This document shows, one piece after another, positions 44,730 through 56,562 of a stretch of 64,000 bases of DNA; within the stretch, counting starts at the first letter, position 1; each line of letters starts with the position of its first letter. The DNA lies in contig GG745341.1 of NCBI GenBank assembly GCA_000151295.1, positions 744,945-808,944 of the forward strand, in the 5' to 3' direction. Under the pieces are notes generated by a model, which saw nothing but the letters and a program-made list of their open reading frames with translations, was not told where the DNA came from and made no database searches. The stretch comes from Allomyces macrogynus ATCC 38327 (Eukaryota > Blastocladiomycota > Blastocladiomycetes > Blastocladiales > Blastocladiaceae). Both the position numbers and the translations under genes were made by a program.

Positions 44730-45742
44730 TCAGCGCGCTCGCGGTGAGCACGCGCGTACCGAGACGGTGGTTTCGGCCGTGTCCGTGTGGAACGTCCAGT
44801 CGCGCACGGCGCCCGACCGCAAATAGTCGTACCGCCCGTTCCACTGACACTTCCACTGGCCGTCGTCGCCCTCGACGTACTTGGACGTGCTCGCCGTCGC
44901 GCAGTGAATTCGCGCGCGCCGGTGCCCGACGATCGCGCGCCCTGGAAGGCAAATACGTCAGTGAAGGGCGGTCTCACCGCGAACCAGACACGCAACAGTA
45001 TCGTACCGAGCGCAATCGCCGTGGCCGCGTGCGTAACGAGTACGACCGTGTCGGACCGCGCCCAGACCTCCTCGTTGCCAAGCAACTCGCGCACAAACTG
45101 CACCGCACGGAAATGCAGCTCGTCCTCGGTCTCACCGCGCAACTGCGAGTCGTGTCCCTCGGCCAACTCGCGCGACGGCACGACCAGCGCGCGCCACGCG
45201 CCGTCCACGCGCACCGACTGCTGCCAGTACTCGTGGTCCTTGAACACCGCCTTGGGGTCATTCTCCTCGTCGTCCGAGTCCAGCACCGCAGCCTGTGCGG
45301 CCTCGTTGTGGTCCGCGGCAAACACGCGACACAACTTCTCCACTTCGGGGTCCTCGATAAACTCGCGCGAATGCCATTCTCGAATGCCGGGTTCGACGCC
45401 GATCGCGATCGCGTGCCCGTACGGCGCGAGCGCCGGCGCAATCGTCTGCCAGCACCGCGAGTAGGGCGAGACGAGGACCGCCGGATGCGTGTCGAGAATG
45501 CCTTCGCGCGCAAGAAAGCGTGCCAGGTCGCGGGACTGGGCGCGGCCTGTCTTGGACAGCGGCGGGTCGTGCGAGTGGCCCGTTGGCGACTGCCACGAGA
45601 GTTGCGCGGACGAGGACGGTTCCCAGTCGGCGCGCGCGCCGTGCCGGATCACATAGATGGTGCGCGTGCGTGACGCGGGGGTTGGCGGTTGGAACTCGTC
45701 GGCGTGGCGGACGCCGTTCGATGGTGCGGGTGCGGTGGACAT
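44730..45742 (-). CDS. histidine phosphatase superfamily protein (phosphoglycerate-mutase-like)
   Basis: The exons are 44992-45742 and 44730-44941 (intron GTGTCT..TCCAG), giving 320 residues. The catalytic signature is IYVIRHGARADW near residue 30, followed by VSPYSRCWQT and GVEPGIREWHSREF. The second catalytic histidine is in VVLVTHAATAIALG. An acidic insert (LDSDDEENDPKAVF) sits in the middle. After the phosphatase core, exon 2 adds a tail with YVEGDDGQWKCQWNGRYDYL and RDWTFHT, rich in Trp and Tyr, which resembles a small beta domain. Similar fungal proteins of this UBASH3-like or TFIIIC tau55-like branch exist. The substrate is unknown. Without the intron, reading on in the first exon's frame gives a meaningless Arg/Thr-rich end, which supports the splice. 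Confidence 0.8.
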
Positions 45743-46175
45743 AGTGGTAGGGTGCGGTCTTGCGCTTCGATCGTTGGTTCTGGATCCGAGTCGAAGAGCC
45801 TCGGTGGAATGCGACAGGTTGGCGGGCACGTCGTCGCAGCAAAAGCAGCGTCAGTAAGAAAGCGATGAGCGATCGGTTGGTGCCAGCAACAGCGACTCGA
45901 GCGCTTCATGGTCGCGATCGAATGCAAATGCGACGCGTCTCACGGCGAGCTTTGGGGGTTTGCACGTGTTGATCGCAACTCGGCGAGAAGCAGCAAACAG
46001 AAACAGAACAGCACGAGTTCCGACATGCAGAACAAACGGCCATACAAGCAACACTGAAGACTCAAATTGTTGTATTCTTATGTGCACGAACCATCGGCGC
46101 GCCGGCTCGGGCGCTGACCACGGCTCCACTCCTTCTCTCTCAGCGACGGTGATCCGCAACGACCATCCAGCGCAC
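45743..46175. other. intergenic, no gene seen
   Basis: This is the promoter of the histidine phosphatase gene and the 3' flank of the proteasome gene, which lie on the same strand. It is AT-richer than the genes. Confidence 0.4.
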
Positions 46176-47057
46176 TCAGTCCTTCTTGAGGTCATAGGTC
46201 TCCTTGCGCACGCCGTCGCGCGTAATGATAAAGATCTCGACTTGGTCGCCCGTGTAAATGTCGCGCTCGGTCGCCGACGTGAACGCGTCCTTGACGAGCT
46301 GCAGCGCCTTGTTGAGAGGCAGGAACGGCGGGTTGTCCTGCAGCGAGGTGTTCTTGAACCCGACCATGTTGTCGAGGAACGGCTGGATCAGGGCCACGCC
46401 CGACCCGGACGCCTGGTACTTATACCGCTCAAACGAGCCCACCGGGTCGTAGTTGTAGATGCAGCCCTTGCCTAGCGAAGCGCAAAGACGCGTCAGAGAT
46501 CACGTAACGGCGCGACGACCGCTCTAGTCACAAAATGAGAAACTTACCTTCGGCGTCGAGACCAGCTAGAATGTTGTGCACGTAGTAGGGGAAGAAGCGC
46601 TTGCGGTAGAGCGTAATCGACAGCAATTGCGCGAGTGCGGGCGTCGGCATGGGCTTGTCGTGGTTGAACTGGTAGAACTCCATTTGCTGCTTGAGGTAGG
46701 TGACGAGTGCCGTCGCGTCGCCGTAGAACCCGCAGCACGAGACGACCGACGAGTCGGATAGCTGGAAGGCCTTGGGCGCATACCGCGAGTTGATCAAGTA
46801 GCCCTCGGACTGGCGCGTATCGGCAGCAATGATCGCGTAGTCCTCGCCGGCAATTGCCACCGACGTGCTACACGGGTGGACAAGACGCGTCGCGTCAGTC
46901 GCCGTGCAATGATGGCGACGAGAAATTGATGCGATGCGTGTTGGTTGGGTACCGACCCGCCGTTGTCCTCGTAGGGCGAGACGCGGTGCTGGATCGCGTG
47001 CGACGACGCGGCGCCGGCGGGGCCCGCGCTCATTGCTGGCGGCTGCTGCGCGAACAT
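46176..47057 (-). CDS. PSMB1: 20S proteasome subunit beta-6 (PSMB1/Pre7)
   Basis: The exons are 46957-47057, 46548-46867 and 46176-46471, giving 238 residues. The join over intron 1 restores NGGTSVAIAGEDYAIIAADT, the hallmark start of the mature beta-6 chain, followed by RQSEGYLINSRYAPK. Other conserved parts are CCGFYGDATALVTYLKQQME, RKRFFPYYVHNILAGLD and YNYDPVGSFERYKYQASGSG. The C-terminus (RDGVRKETYDLKKD) is typical. Beta-6 is a structural, non-catalytic subunit of the beta ring. A short Ala/Pro-rich propeptide of about 30 residues precedes the mature chain. Intron 1 begins GTCGGT, an unusual donor, but it is the only one that fits the conserved sequence. Confidence 0.95.
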
Positions 47058-47368
47058 GGTGTCGGTTGCTGGTCAAGGTCAATCGGAGCGGTTGCGTTGG
47101 TTGGTGCTGGCCGCGCCTTGGAAATGATGTGCTCCAGACGAACTTGCACAGGCTGGGCCAAGCAGCAGAGTGACGCGCGCGTCCACCGCACGGCGTGATC
47201 GCCTGGGCACACACTGATAGTTGTCACAGCCCGATCGCAGCCGGCTTCCCACCGCTCGCTCCCAACGTCGGCGGTCGTCCTCGGCGCCGCCGTCGACTGA
47301 AATCCCAACTCAAGTCGCCCCATCGCACCGGCCACCCCACGCAACTACCCGCACTCGCTCGCACGACC
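47058..47368. other. short divergent promoter region
   Basis: Only 311 bases separate the start codons of PSMB1 and the WW/RS protein gene, which run away from each other. It is likely a shared bidirectional promoter. Confidence 0.5.
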
Positions 47369-48175
47369 ATGGCCGACCGCATCGCCGCCGCCTCCGGGTC
47401 GCCCGACGGGTGGACGACGTGCATCGACGAGGAGACGCAGCAGCCCTACTACTGGAACACCAAGACCGGCGAAGTCTCGTGGGACAACCCCTACGCCGCC
47501 GACGCCCGCCCGTCCTCGTCCTCTGCCGCCCTTCCCGGCGCCGTCCCGCCGCAATCGCTCGCGTCCCGCGGCCGCGCACGCACGCGGTCACGGTCGCGCT
47601 CTCGTTCCCCACGCGGCCGGTCCTACTCGCGGTCCCGGTCGCGCTCGCGGTCGCGGTCGCGCAGCCCGCCGCGGCCATGGGGGTACGAGCCGAATCCGGC
47701 CTCGTCACACCTCGACCGACTTCTCTCGACGATCGACGCTGTCGCCGCGTCGGTCCCATCAGACGTACTCTCCGCGCCGCTCGACGCGGGTGTCGTTGTC
47801 GACCTTCCGCCACCGCCCGCCGGTGGGCATTTCCCGGCGGTTTACGTCCCGGCGCGTAATGTCGCCCCAATGCCGCTGCTGGACGGCGACAACAATGGCG
47901 ACGCGCCATGGGACGCACTCGCAGAACCCGTCGTGGATCCGGTCACGGGCCTGCCATTGGCGGCGGCACCGGCGGGCCCGACGCGCGGGCAATTGTCGCA
48001 TTACTTTGACGCGGGGGCATACCAGGACGAGGTAAATCGGCGCAAGGCGCTGGAGCGGCTGACGGGCGAGGGCGACGAGAAACGCAAGGTCTCGAAAAAG
48101 GATGTGGCCAAGTTCAAGGCCAAAAAAGAGGAGATGAAGAAGCGCAAGTACCTGTCCAAGTTTAACAACATGTAA
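47369..48175 (+). CDS. WW-domain and RS-rich protein, probable pre-mRNA splicing factor
   Basis: A single exon gives 268 residues. Residues about 12-42 form a WW domain with both tryptophans and the central Tyr-Tyr (DGWTTCIDEETQQPYYW, then GEVSWDNP). An RS stretch of alternating Arg-Ser follows, typical of splicing factors. The middle is Pro/Asp-rich. The C-terminus is strongly conserved in style: RGQLSHYFDAGAYQDEVNRR, then a Lys-rich helix ending KKRKYLSKFNNM. WW domains bind proline-rich ligands such as those of SF1 and U1/U5 proteins. The exact orthologue is not clear; it resembles WBP4-like spliceosomal factors in composition only. Confidence 0.75.
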   Translation: MADRIAAASGSPDGWTTCIDEETQQPYYWNTKTGEVSWDNPYAADARPSSSSAALPGAVPPQSLASRGRARTRSRSRSRSPRGRSYSRSRSRSRSRSRSPPRPWGYEPNPASSHLDRLLSTIDAVAASVPSDVLSAPLDAGVVVDLPPPPAGGHFPAVYVPARNVAPMPLLDGDNNGDAPWDALAEPVVDPVTGLPLAAAPAGPTRGQLSHYFDAGAYQDEVNRRKALERLTGEGDEKRKVSKKDVAKFKAKKEEMKKRKYLSKFNNM

Positions 48176-49091
48176 AATCGACTGGACGGGTCTCTTTCTT
48201 GCGTGCACTTCATTCGCGCTCTTCGCTACCGACGTCGACAGGCCGCGGCGCGCGCAGTCGGATTAGAGATGGCATGCTGTGATTGCCGGTCGCGCGGTCG
48301 TCCGCGGGTGGTGTCCACCGCGGTGTGATTGGGGCTCTGGACGACTCGCGCGCGGCGAGGAGCGCGTCGGTCTTGGGGAAGAGATTGGCGGGGTCGACGA
48401 ATCCTAATCACGAATGTGTACTGTGAGTCGTCGCGTCGCGATTATCGTGCCCCATTGCCGTGGTTTCCTTACCCCCGGCGCTGTCCTTGCCACTCGCCAG
48501 GAATCCCCCTTGCTCGCAATGGACGTGCACGCCGTCATCCGCAGCCGGGCGAACCTCGGCGGCAGCCCCATTGAGAAATCCCAATGCGCTCTATGTTCCA
48601 TCGCGCAAATGATCATTCTCATTGGCACAATGGAACAGGTTTGATACACAATCACTCACCATCGCGGCCGAGCGACGGTCAGGCGATGCAGGGTCCAAGT
48701 GCGAGAAGACGCGACACCGTGCGCGTCTGGAGCACAAACCCGAGAATCGAACCCGTTGCACCGTGAATCTGGTTCCAACTGAAGAAGGCTGACTGTTCTG
48801 AATCGCAGACCGGTGTTGCTGGCAGTTTGCTGGCGGTCGGGCGCTCGACGCGCTCGCTTCTTGGAGAGGAGCACCCCATCTCAACCTATTTATTCATCCC
48901 GAGCGACTCGGTCGTCAGTCAAGGTGCACCGGACGGACGGACGCTCGAGGACGAAATTGAGTGATAAAGCGAATCATGCCAATATAATTTGATTTCGCCC
49001 TCCTCACTTCGTTTCCGCTGGCAACCTCGCCATTTCGCCTCCAAGCACCTCCAATAATCCGCGACTTGCTGCAAGCGACGACGACGCGACC
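48176..49091. other. intergenic, 0.9 kb, no gene recognised
   Basis: Several short frames on both strands lack domains, good starts or splice structure. The last 200 bases are AT-richer and probably form the SEC20 promoter. Confidence 0.4.
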
Positions 49092-50202
49092 ATGGCCCAT
49101 TCCTATGCGCAGGACCTCTGCACGTCGCTATTGCACCGCGGTGACCAAGTCCAGTCGGCACTCGCGGGGCTCAACACTGCGATTCAGCGGCGCGAGCTCG
49201 ATTCCGACAAGGCATGGGCGGCGCGGTCAGCCGATGTCCGTGCGCAGCTGCAAGAATGGCAAACGGACCTGAATGTATGGCAAACGAGCATATTGGCGAG
49301 ACCACGTCGCATCGTGTCGGGCAGAAAATCGCGAGCTGATCCCGTGGACTTGGTCCTCCCTGTCGTTTAGGACGCGCGCGATATTTTCGGCGACTTTCCC
49401 GCGTCTGAACGCGCCCAGTGGATGGGCAAGGTCGACCAGTCGCAGCAGCTCAAGGGCATGTGCGTGTGGGATTCGCTTCGCATCACTCGAACCGATCCAC
49501 AACAAGCTAGGCCGAGACGCGGTGCCGCTGGTTGCTCACCACGCGCTTCCTTGTTTGCCCAGCCATGAAGCATCACTCCGGAAAATGGCAGCGCAAGTCA
49601 AAGAGCAGCTCAAGGAGCGGCTCGTGGATCACCGAAAACATTTGTTTGCCATGTCCACTCCTGCCAACGTGACGGCCGGTTTGCGAAACCGAGGAGCCGG
49701 CAAGGACCTGGCCGGAAGCAAGAGCTCGCTCGATAGCGGTGCAAGGTACGGGCAGCACTTTTGGCCGATCCGTTCCTGCACTCTTGAGGGCTGATCAAAC
49801 CGCTTGGATGCGCCTGTAGCAACGACGAGCGCGTGCTGCATACGGCCGAGGAGGCGACCAAGTCGCTCAAGCGCATGACGCAAATGATGGCCGCAGAGCT
49901 GGAAAAGAGCGCGGCTAACATGACCGCTTTCGGTGCGTGGTGCTCGTTGTCATTCTCGCTGATCGGGATCTAGCTGACGCGTTCTCCCTTGTCCACTAGA
50001 TATTCAAACCAGGCTGCTCAAGTCGACGCAAAAGGAGTACAGCACCCTAACCGCGGTCCTGCGCGGTTCCAAACAGCTCATCACCAAGCTCGAGCAGCGC
50101 GACCGCACGGATAAGATCATCATGGCGTTTGCGTGCCTCGTGTTCCTCAGTGTCGTATTGTACATTTTGAAGAAGCGCGTGTTTTGGTTCCTGTTCCCAT
50201 AA
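49092..50202 (+). CDS. SEC20: Sec20/BNIP1 family SNARE
   Basis: There are five exons: 49092-49274, 49371-49459, 49563-49745, 49820-49932 and 50000-50202. They close at 256 residues. The N-terminal helix region has LCTSLLHRGDQVQSALAGL. The Sec20 central block follows with IHEASLRKMAAQVKEQLKER. The SNARE helix reads ERVLHTAEEATKSLKRMTQM and, after intron 4, IQTRLLKSTQKEYSTL. The C-terminus is a single membrane anchor, IIMAFACLVFLSVVLYILKK, followed by RVFWFLFP. Sec20 is the Qb-type SNARE that, with Ufe1 and Use1 and the Dsl1 tether, accepts retrograde COPI vesicles at the endoplasmic reticulum. No HDEL-type retrieval signal is visible at the end. Confidence 0.88.
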
Positions 50203-50290
50203 ATTTGGTGTTCGACATGCTTTCATTCTTTTTTCACAGCGAACGGCACAAAACCTCATGTGAGTCGTCTCTGCACTGGACCAGTCCTCG

Positions 50291-51705
50291 TCACACCAGT
50301 GGAGGCACGTCCGGATCGTCCTCCCAGTCCTCGGCCGCGACCGCAACGGGCGCCGACCGCTGCTGGCCCTCGTTCGGCACGACCTTCGCGTCAAGCGACG
50401 GCACCGCCCTGCTCGCCGCTTTCGCCTCGGCCGCGGCCGCGTCTGCAGCCGCCTTCTCCACGGCCTTGACCTTCTCCACCTCCTTTTCCCACTTGCGGTA
50501 CAGCTGCAACGCATCGAGCCCGACCGGCGCGCCCGGACGCGCAATGTACAGCACGAGGGCGCCCGTCGCCTGGCTGCGCTGCGCTACGACGCGGCTCGGG
50601 TCCACGGGCACGTCGAACCGCACCTGCAGCAGCTTCTCGCGCACCTGCACGCGCACGTGCTCGTCAAACACTTGTGCGTCGATCAAGCTCGTATCGACAA
50701 ACTTGGAAATGGCCACGGCGAACCGCACCACGTGCGGCGTCTCGTCCGTGCAGAAGTCGTACTTGACCTCGTTGCACTGCAGGACGCGGCCGTCGGGCCC
50801 GATGCGCGCGAGCGGTGCCTTGGCCCGTTTCGGCTTGGGCTTGTTCGGGTCCTTGTCGGCACGGATCTTGGCGAGTTGACGCGCCGCGGTCAGGCGTGCC
50901 GCGGGGGTGTGGTCGGACGAGCCTTGTTGCAGCTCGGCTGTGAGTTGGTCGACGGGGGTCGCGTCGATCGCGGCGAGGGCATCGGCGTCGGCTTGGGGCG
51001 GCACTGCGATGGGAAGGTGCGCGGCCTCGGCCTTGATTCCGAGGTACCGTTGGCGCGCGCGCAAGCGTTCGGACTTGTCGATTGGGACGCCGTCCAGGAG
51101 CGTCAGTTGCGGCAGCGTGCAGATCACGAATTCGCGGTACCCGGGCTTTTGGGTCATCGGGTTGCCCGTCAGGAACCTGAACATCGGGTGGAGAAGGTGA
51201 GGGGCATGGATCGCAATGTGTGCCAAAAGAAGAGAGAAGGTACGAGACAGTTCGCGGAGACTCTCGCACGGGATCAGCGACTCGACGCAAAACAGGTCGT
51301 CAATGAAATTGACGGTCAAGTCGAGCTTGCGCAGCGACTCGCAGCCCTCGAGGTTTTCAATCTTGGTGATGTTATTCAAGGCCAGGTTCAGGTAGTCGAG
51401 CTCCTTGAGTTTGTTCACATTCTCTGGCAGGAGTGCTGTTGGTGAGAGGGGAACACTGCACTGTGACGCGCGCAACCGGGTTATTAAACGCAACCTATCT
51501 TGGAGATTTGGTTGTTTTGCAAGTAAAGAATCTGCAGCTTGCGGCAGTAGACGTCAAGCGCCTCGATCTTTTCCAGGTCAAATTGATGCAGCGTGATTTC
51601 GCGTAACGTCGAAAGGTCGCCGTCGTTGTGCTCGGCTCGCTTGAGCAGGAGCTCGCGCGTGACTTGACGATCAGATTGATGCGGGTCATTATGATCATTC
51701 GGCAT
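50291..51705 (-). CDS. DNAAF11: dynein axonemal assembly factor 11 (LRRC6/tilB)
   Basis: The exons are 51495-51705, 51249-51423 and 50291-51176, giving 423 residues. The match to animal and protist LRRC6 is strong along the N-terminal LRR domain: LLLKRAEHNDGDLSTLREIT, LQILYLQNNQISKIENV (across intron 1), LDYLNLALNNITKIENLEGC, LRKLDLTVNFIDDL, and RELFLTGNPMTQ (across intron 2). The LRR cap reads YREFVICTLPQLTLLDG. The C-terminal half has a CS-like beta domain (KYDFCTDETPHVVRF to VLYIARPGAP) and ends in an acidic DWEDDPDVPPLV tail. This factor helps pre-assemble outer and inner dynein arms in the cytoplasm. Its presence requires a motile flagellum. Introns 1 and 2 start GTTGCG and GTCTCG, both weak donors but phase-exact and dictated by the conserved sequence. 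Confidence 0.95.
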
Positions 51706-52141
51706 GCATTCCGACGGTCCAAAGCGGCCGTACTTCGCTGGGGCGGCATGGCGGTTGTTAGGCGTGACGGCTGGATGGTGGATGCTCTGGGCTGGTCCTT
51801 GTGGATTGTTGAATCGCAAGCTAGACGGTGCAGCAATTCTTGATGCCTTGCGTCGTCGTGCTGGATGCCGTTACTCGTCTTCGACGTTGCTGGAGGAGCA
51901 AGGGGTCACGCGAAGCGTCCGAGGAGCGCGGTCGAAATAAGACTGCTGGCTCTGGCCACCGCACACATCTGGCACGTGCTCAAGACGTCGATCCCATCCA
52001 AGCGTTTTCTGGCCTCAAGAGCATGCGAGAGCTGAGAGCAAGTCGCTCTGATCTCCAACGGCACCAGCTGCATTAATCCAAGCTTGAACACGACGACGAG
52101 CCCGTCCGGCCTCGCGTGCAAGGCCGCAAATTGCTGCCGCC

Positions 52142-55100
52142 ATGCACCTCTACAACCTCACGCTCCAAGGCGCGACCGCCATCAAGCATGCCGTCGTCGG
52201 GTCTTTCGCGGGCGGCCGCACACAGGAAATGGTCCTGGCCAAGGGTGGGTCGCTCGAACTGGTCCGCGTCGAAATTGCGCCCGACGAGTCGGCTCGCATC
52301 GTTCAATTGATTGAAACGCCCGTCTTTGGCGTCATTCGCTCGCTCGCCAGCTTTCGTGTGACCGGTGGGTCCAAAGGTGAGATTAGCCTGCTAGTTTGCT
52401 CGAACACGCACGACCATGGTGCTGATCACGCTGCGACTCGCCAGATTATATCGTCGTCGGGTCCGACTCAGGCCGGATTGCCATTCTCGAGTACATGCCC
52501 GCGACCAACTCGCTCGTTCGCGTGCACCTCGAAACGTACGGCAAGTCGGGCGTGCGCCGCATCGTCCCGGGCGAGTACTTGGCGACCGACCCGAAAGGGC
52601 GCGCGGTCATGATCGGTACCGTTGACCACCCGCTCACAGCAATCGATTCTGTCCTGATCGCGCTGACGCCGACCATGTCCACCGTGTAGGCGCGCTCGAA
52701 AAGCAGAAATTCGTCTACATTTTGAACCGCGATGCGGCAACACGGCTCACCATTTCGTCGCCGCTCGAGGCGCACAAGAACAACACCATCACGTTCAGCC
52801 TGATTGGCGTCGACGTGGCCTTCGACAACCCGATTTTCGCGGCCATCGAGGTCGACTACTCGGACGTGGATGCTGACCCGAACGGCGAGATGCCCGTCAT
52901 GATTGACAAGGTCTTGACCTACTACGAGCTCGATCTCGGACTCAACCATGTTGTACGCAAATGGACCGACCCGATCGACCCCACCGCGCACCTGCTGATC
53001 CAGGTTCCGGGCGGCAGTGACGGCCCGTCGGGCGTGCTTGTGTGCTCGGAAAACTGGATCACTTGGAAACACCAGGACCACACCGACGTGCGCGTGCCGA
53101 TTCCGCGCCGCGTCAATTACCTCGAGGACCCGTCGCGCGGTTTGCTCGTCAACACGTCGGTCACGCACCGGCTCAAGAACCGATTCTTTGTGCTCGTGCA
53201 GAGCGAGGAGGGCGACCTCTACCGCGTCACCATGACCGTCACCGATGGCCAGGTCACGTCGCTGAACATCAAGTACTTTGACACGGTACCCGTCGCCTCG
53301 TCGCTCGTCATTCTTAAGGCCGGTTACTTGCTCGTCACGCCTGAGTTTGGCAACCAGGTGCTGTTCCGCATCGAGGACCTCGGCGACAGCGACGACGAGC
53401 AGCCAGAGTACACGAGCGACGAGTGCATTGACGGTTCGTTTGTCTACTTCAAGCCGCGCCCGCTGCGCAACCTGGCCCAGGTGCACGCGGTCGATGCGCC
53501 GCATCCGCTCATTGACGCCAAGGTGCTCAACCTGGCCAACGAGGAAACGCCACAGATCTACGCACTGTGCGGGCGCGGCGCGCAGTCCACGTTCCGCATC
53601 ATGCGGCCAGGACTCGACATGGCCGAGATTGCCGTCACGGACGTGCCCGATAAGCCCACGGCCATCTGGACGACCAAGCTGCGTGCCACCGACCCGGTGG
53701 ACGCCTACATTGTCGTGTCGTTCCCGAGGTCCACGGTCGTGTTTGCCGTCGGCGAGTCGGTCGAGGAAGTGACGGATTCGGGCTTTTTGGGCGACGTGCC
53801 GACACTTCTCATTCAACAGCTCGGCGACGACGATCTCGTGCAAGTACACCCGCACGGCATTCGGCACATCAAGGCCGACAAGCGCACGTTTGAGTGGAAG
53901 GCGCCGGCCAATCGGTATATCACGCACGCGACCGCGAACCGGCGGCAAATCATGGTGGCCCTGAACGGCGGTGAGCTCGTCTACTTTGAACTCGACCCGA
54001 CCAACCTGCTCAACGAGTACCCGGAGCGCAAGATCATGTCGGCACCCGTGACGTGTCTCGACCTCGGCGAGGTGCCGCGTGGCCGGTTACGGCACCGATT
54101 CGCTGCTGTAGGGTGCGCCGACAACACGGTGCGCGTGTTCAGTCTCGACCCGGACGCATGTCTCGAAGGGCTCAGCATGCAGGCGCTCACGGCGGCGCCC
54201 GAGTCGCTGTGCATGATCACGATGCGCGACCCAAACGGCATGGGCGAGAACCCGACCGCCGTCTACCTCAACATTGGCCTGCAAAACGGTGTGCTGATCC
54301 GGTCAACCGTCGACCAAGGATCGGGCGAGCTGCTCGATTCACGACTGCGGTTCCTCGGGCCCAAGTCGCCCAAGCTGTTCCGCGTTTCCGTGGCCGGCTC
54401 AAACGCGCTTTTGGCCCTCTCGACGCGAACGTGGCTGCACTACGCGTTCCAGGGCCGCGTGCACATGCACGTCATCAACTACGACCCATTGGACTATGCC
54501 GCACCGTTTGCGTCGGAGCTCTTTGCCGAAGGGCTCGTGGCGATTGCCGGCAACACGGTGCGCATTCTCATGCCCGACAAGCTTGGTCGCCCGCTGCAGC
54601 ACCAGACGGTCGAGCTCAACTACACGCCGCGCGCGTTTGTGCACCACCCGACCAGCCACCACTTTGTTGTGCTCGAGGCAGACCAGAACACGTATGCGCC
54701 CGCCGAGCTCGACCAACTGCTCAAGGAAAAGGCGGCCGAGTACGAGGACGAGTCGGTCGTGGCCTACCGCGACGAGTTCCCGGAATCGCAGTACGGGCTT
54801 ATCAAGGCACGGCCAGGGAAATGGGCGTCATGTGTGCGCGTGCTCAATCCGACCGACGGGATGACGGCGCAGCTGTTGCACCTGGACCCGGACGAGGCGG
54901 CCATGTCGTGTGCGCTCGTCCAGTTTACAGCACAGCCGAGCGACATGTACGTGATTGTCGGCACGGTGCTGGGGCTCGAGTACCCGCGCACGCATCGCGG
55001 CGCGCGGTTGCGCACCTACAAGTTTATTGACGACGGCACGCATATTGCCCTCGTGCACATCACCGAAGTCGACGACGTGCCGCGTGCCATGACCACATTC

Positions 55101-55986
55101 CAAGGTCGGGTCGCGGTCGGTGTCGGCAACGCATTGCGCATCTACGATCTCGGCAAGAAGAAGCTGCTGAAGAAATGCGAGGCCTCAGCCAAGCTGCCGA
55201 CGCTCGTGACGTGGATCGGGACCATGGGTGTGCGGCTCGTGGTCGCTGACCTGCAAGAGTCGCTGCACTACTTCCAGTACCGCCCGCAGGACAACCGATT
55301 GGTCGCCTTTGCCGACGACGCGGTCCCACGATGGGTCACGGCCGCGCACATGATCGACTACGACACGGTCGCTGGAGGGGACCGGTTCGGCAACCTTTTC
55401 GTGAACCGGCTGCCGCAGCAGCTCGCGCGCGAGATTGACGAGGACCCAACGGGCAACCGCGTGCTCTACGACAAGCCGTTCTTGAACGCGGCGCCGCACA
55501 AGCTTGACCACGTCGCCAACTACTTTTTGGGTGACTGGGTCACGTCCGTGACCAAAGCCGCGTTAGTGCTCGGCGGTCGCGAGACGCTCGTCTACACGAC
55601 GCTGGGCGGCAGTATCGGGTGTCTGGTCCCGCTCATGTCCAAAGACGATGTCGCGTTTTTCCAGCTGCTCGAGATTCATATGCGCAACGAGGCGCACGCG
55701 CAGGCGTCGCTCGTGGGCCGCGACCATTTGCGGTTCCGGTCGACTTACTTGCCCGTCAAGGTGCGTTTTCCGTCTTGATACTCGTGACAGGCCCGGGTGG
55801 ACGAGGTGCACGTGGGACTGACCAACGTGTTAATTGTATTTTCAGAACGTCACAGACGGCGACTTGTGTGAGCAGTTCTTGGCGCTGCCGCTGCAGAAGA
55901 AGCAGCTCATTGCCGAGGAAATGGACCGGACCGTGCTCGAGATCACCAAGAAGCTCGAAGATATTCGCGCGCGGTCGGCCTTCTAG
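52142..55986 (+). CDS. SF3B3: splicing factor 3B subunit 3 (SF3B3/RSE1)
   Basis: The exons are 52142-52376, 52445-52615, 52690-55760 and 55846-55986, giving 1,205 residues (human has 1,217). The start [20 protein letters not shown] and the end [18 protein letters not shown] fit the family over its whole length. In between are the three WD40-like beta-propellers of the DDB1/CPSF160/SF3B130 fold, with landmarks [34 protein letters not shown] and EMDRT near the end. SF3B3 is a scaffold of the U2 snRNP SF3b complex that helps U2 recognise the branch site. No Rab or enzyme motif is expected. The introns are GTGAGA..CCAG, GTACCG..GTAG and GTGCGT..TCAG. Confidence 0.97.
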
Positions 55987-56562
55987 GCACAATGGACGGA
56001 ACCTCGAAGGATTATCGTGGGCATCCGACCCACGGTCGCATCGTATTTCCATAGCCAAATTAAAATCATGTGTTTTGTCACGCTGGTTGCATCTAGGTGT
56101 CGTTCATTTCATTGCTCGCACCGGTCCTCGTTCCCTATCGAGTGAACACGCTTTAGGTCACAGACGTTGCCACAAGTCGCGACTTGCTGCAAACGACAGC
56201 GCCATCCAACGATGTCCCGAGATTGTAACCAGAACGGGGGCGCTGGCCACTCTGGCGTGACCGCGTTTGACGAACCATGATGGAAACACGTTTGCCTTGT
56301 CGATGGCGTTGTGACGTCCGCAGCCTTGTTGCGGCCTTGCTGGTCCATATCGGCTAGAGCGCCGGCCAGCATGCGCTCCAACGTGCACAACTACAACAAC
56401 ACGGGGTGACGGGACGGCGCTGGCGACTTGGCCGTCCACCTCACGATTATTCACCCATTTAACATAAATATGGGGTAGTGCGTCGCTCGCGTCGACCAAC
56501 GCGTCTTTCTCTCCCACTCCATCAACGTCCTCGCCCGCCGTCGCCAGATCGCAAAGCCCATC
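55987..56562. other. intergenic, promoter side of the F-box gene
   Basis: No gene was recognised. A TATA-like AACATAAATATGG lies near 56461, about 100 bases before the F-box start. Confidence 0.4.

Noticed and set aside
52446..53948. 500-residue minus-strand frame
   Set aside because: It is antisense to SF3B3 and Arg/Val/Asp-rich with no motif.
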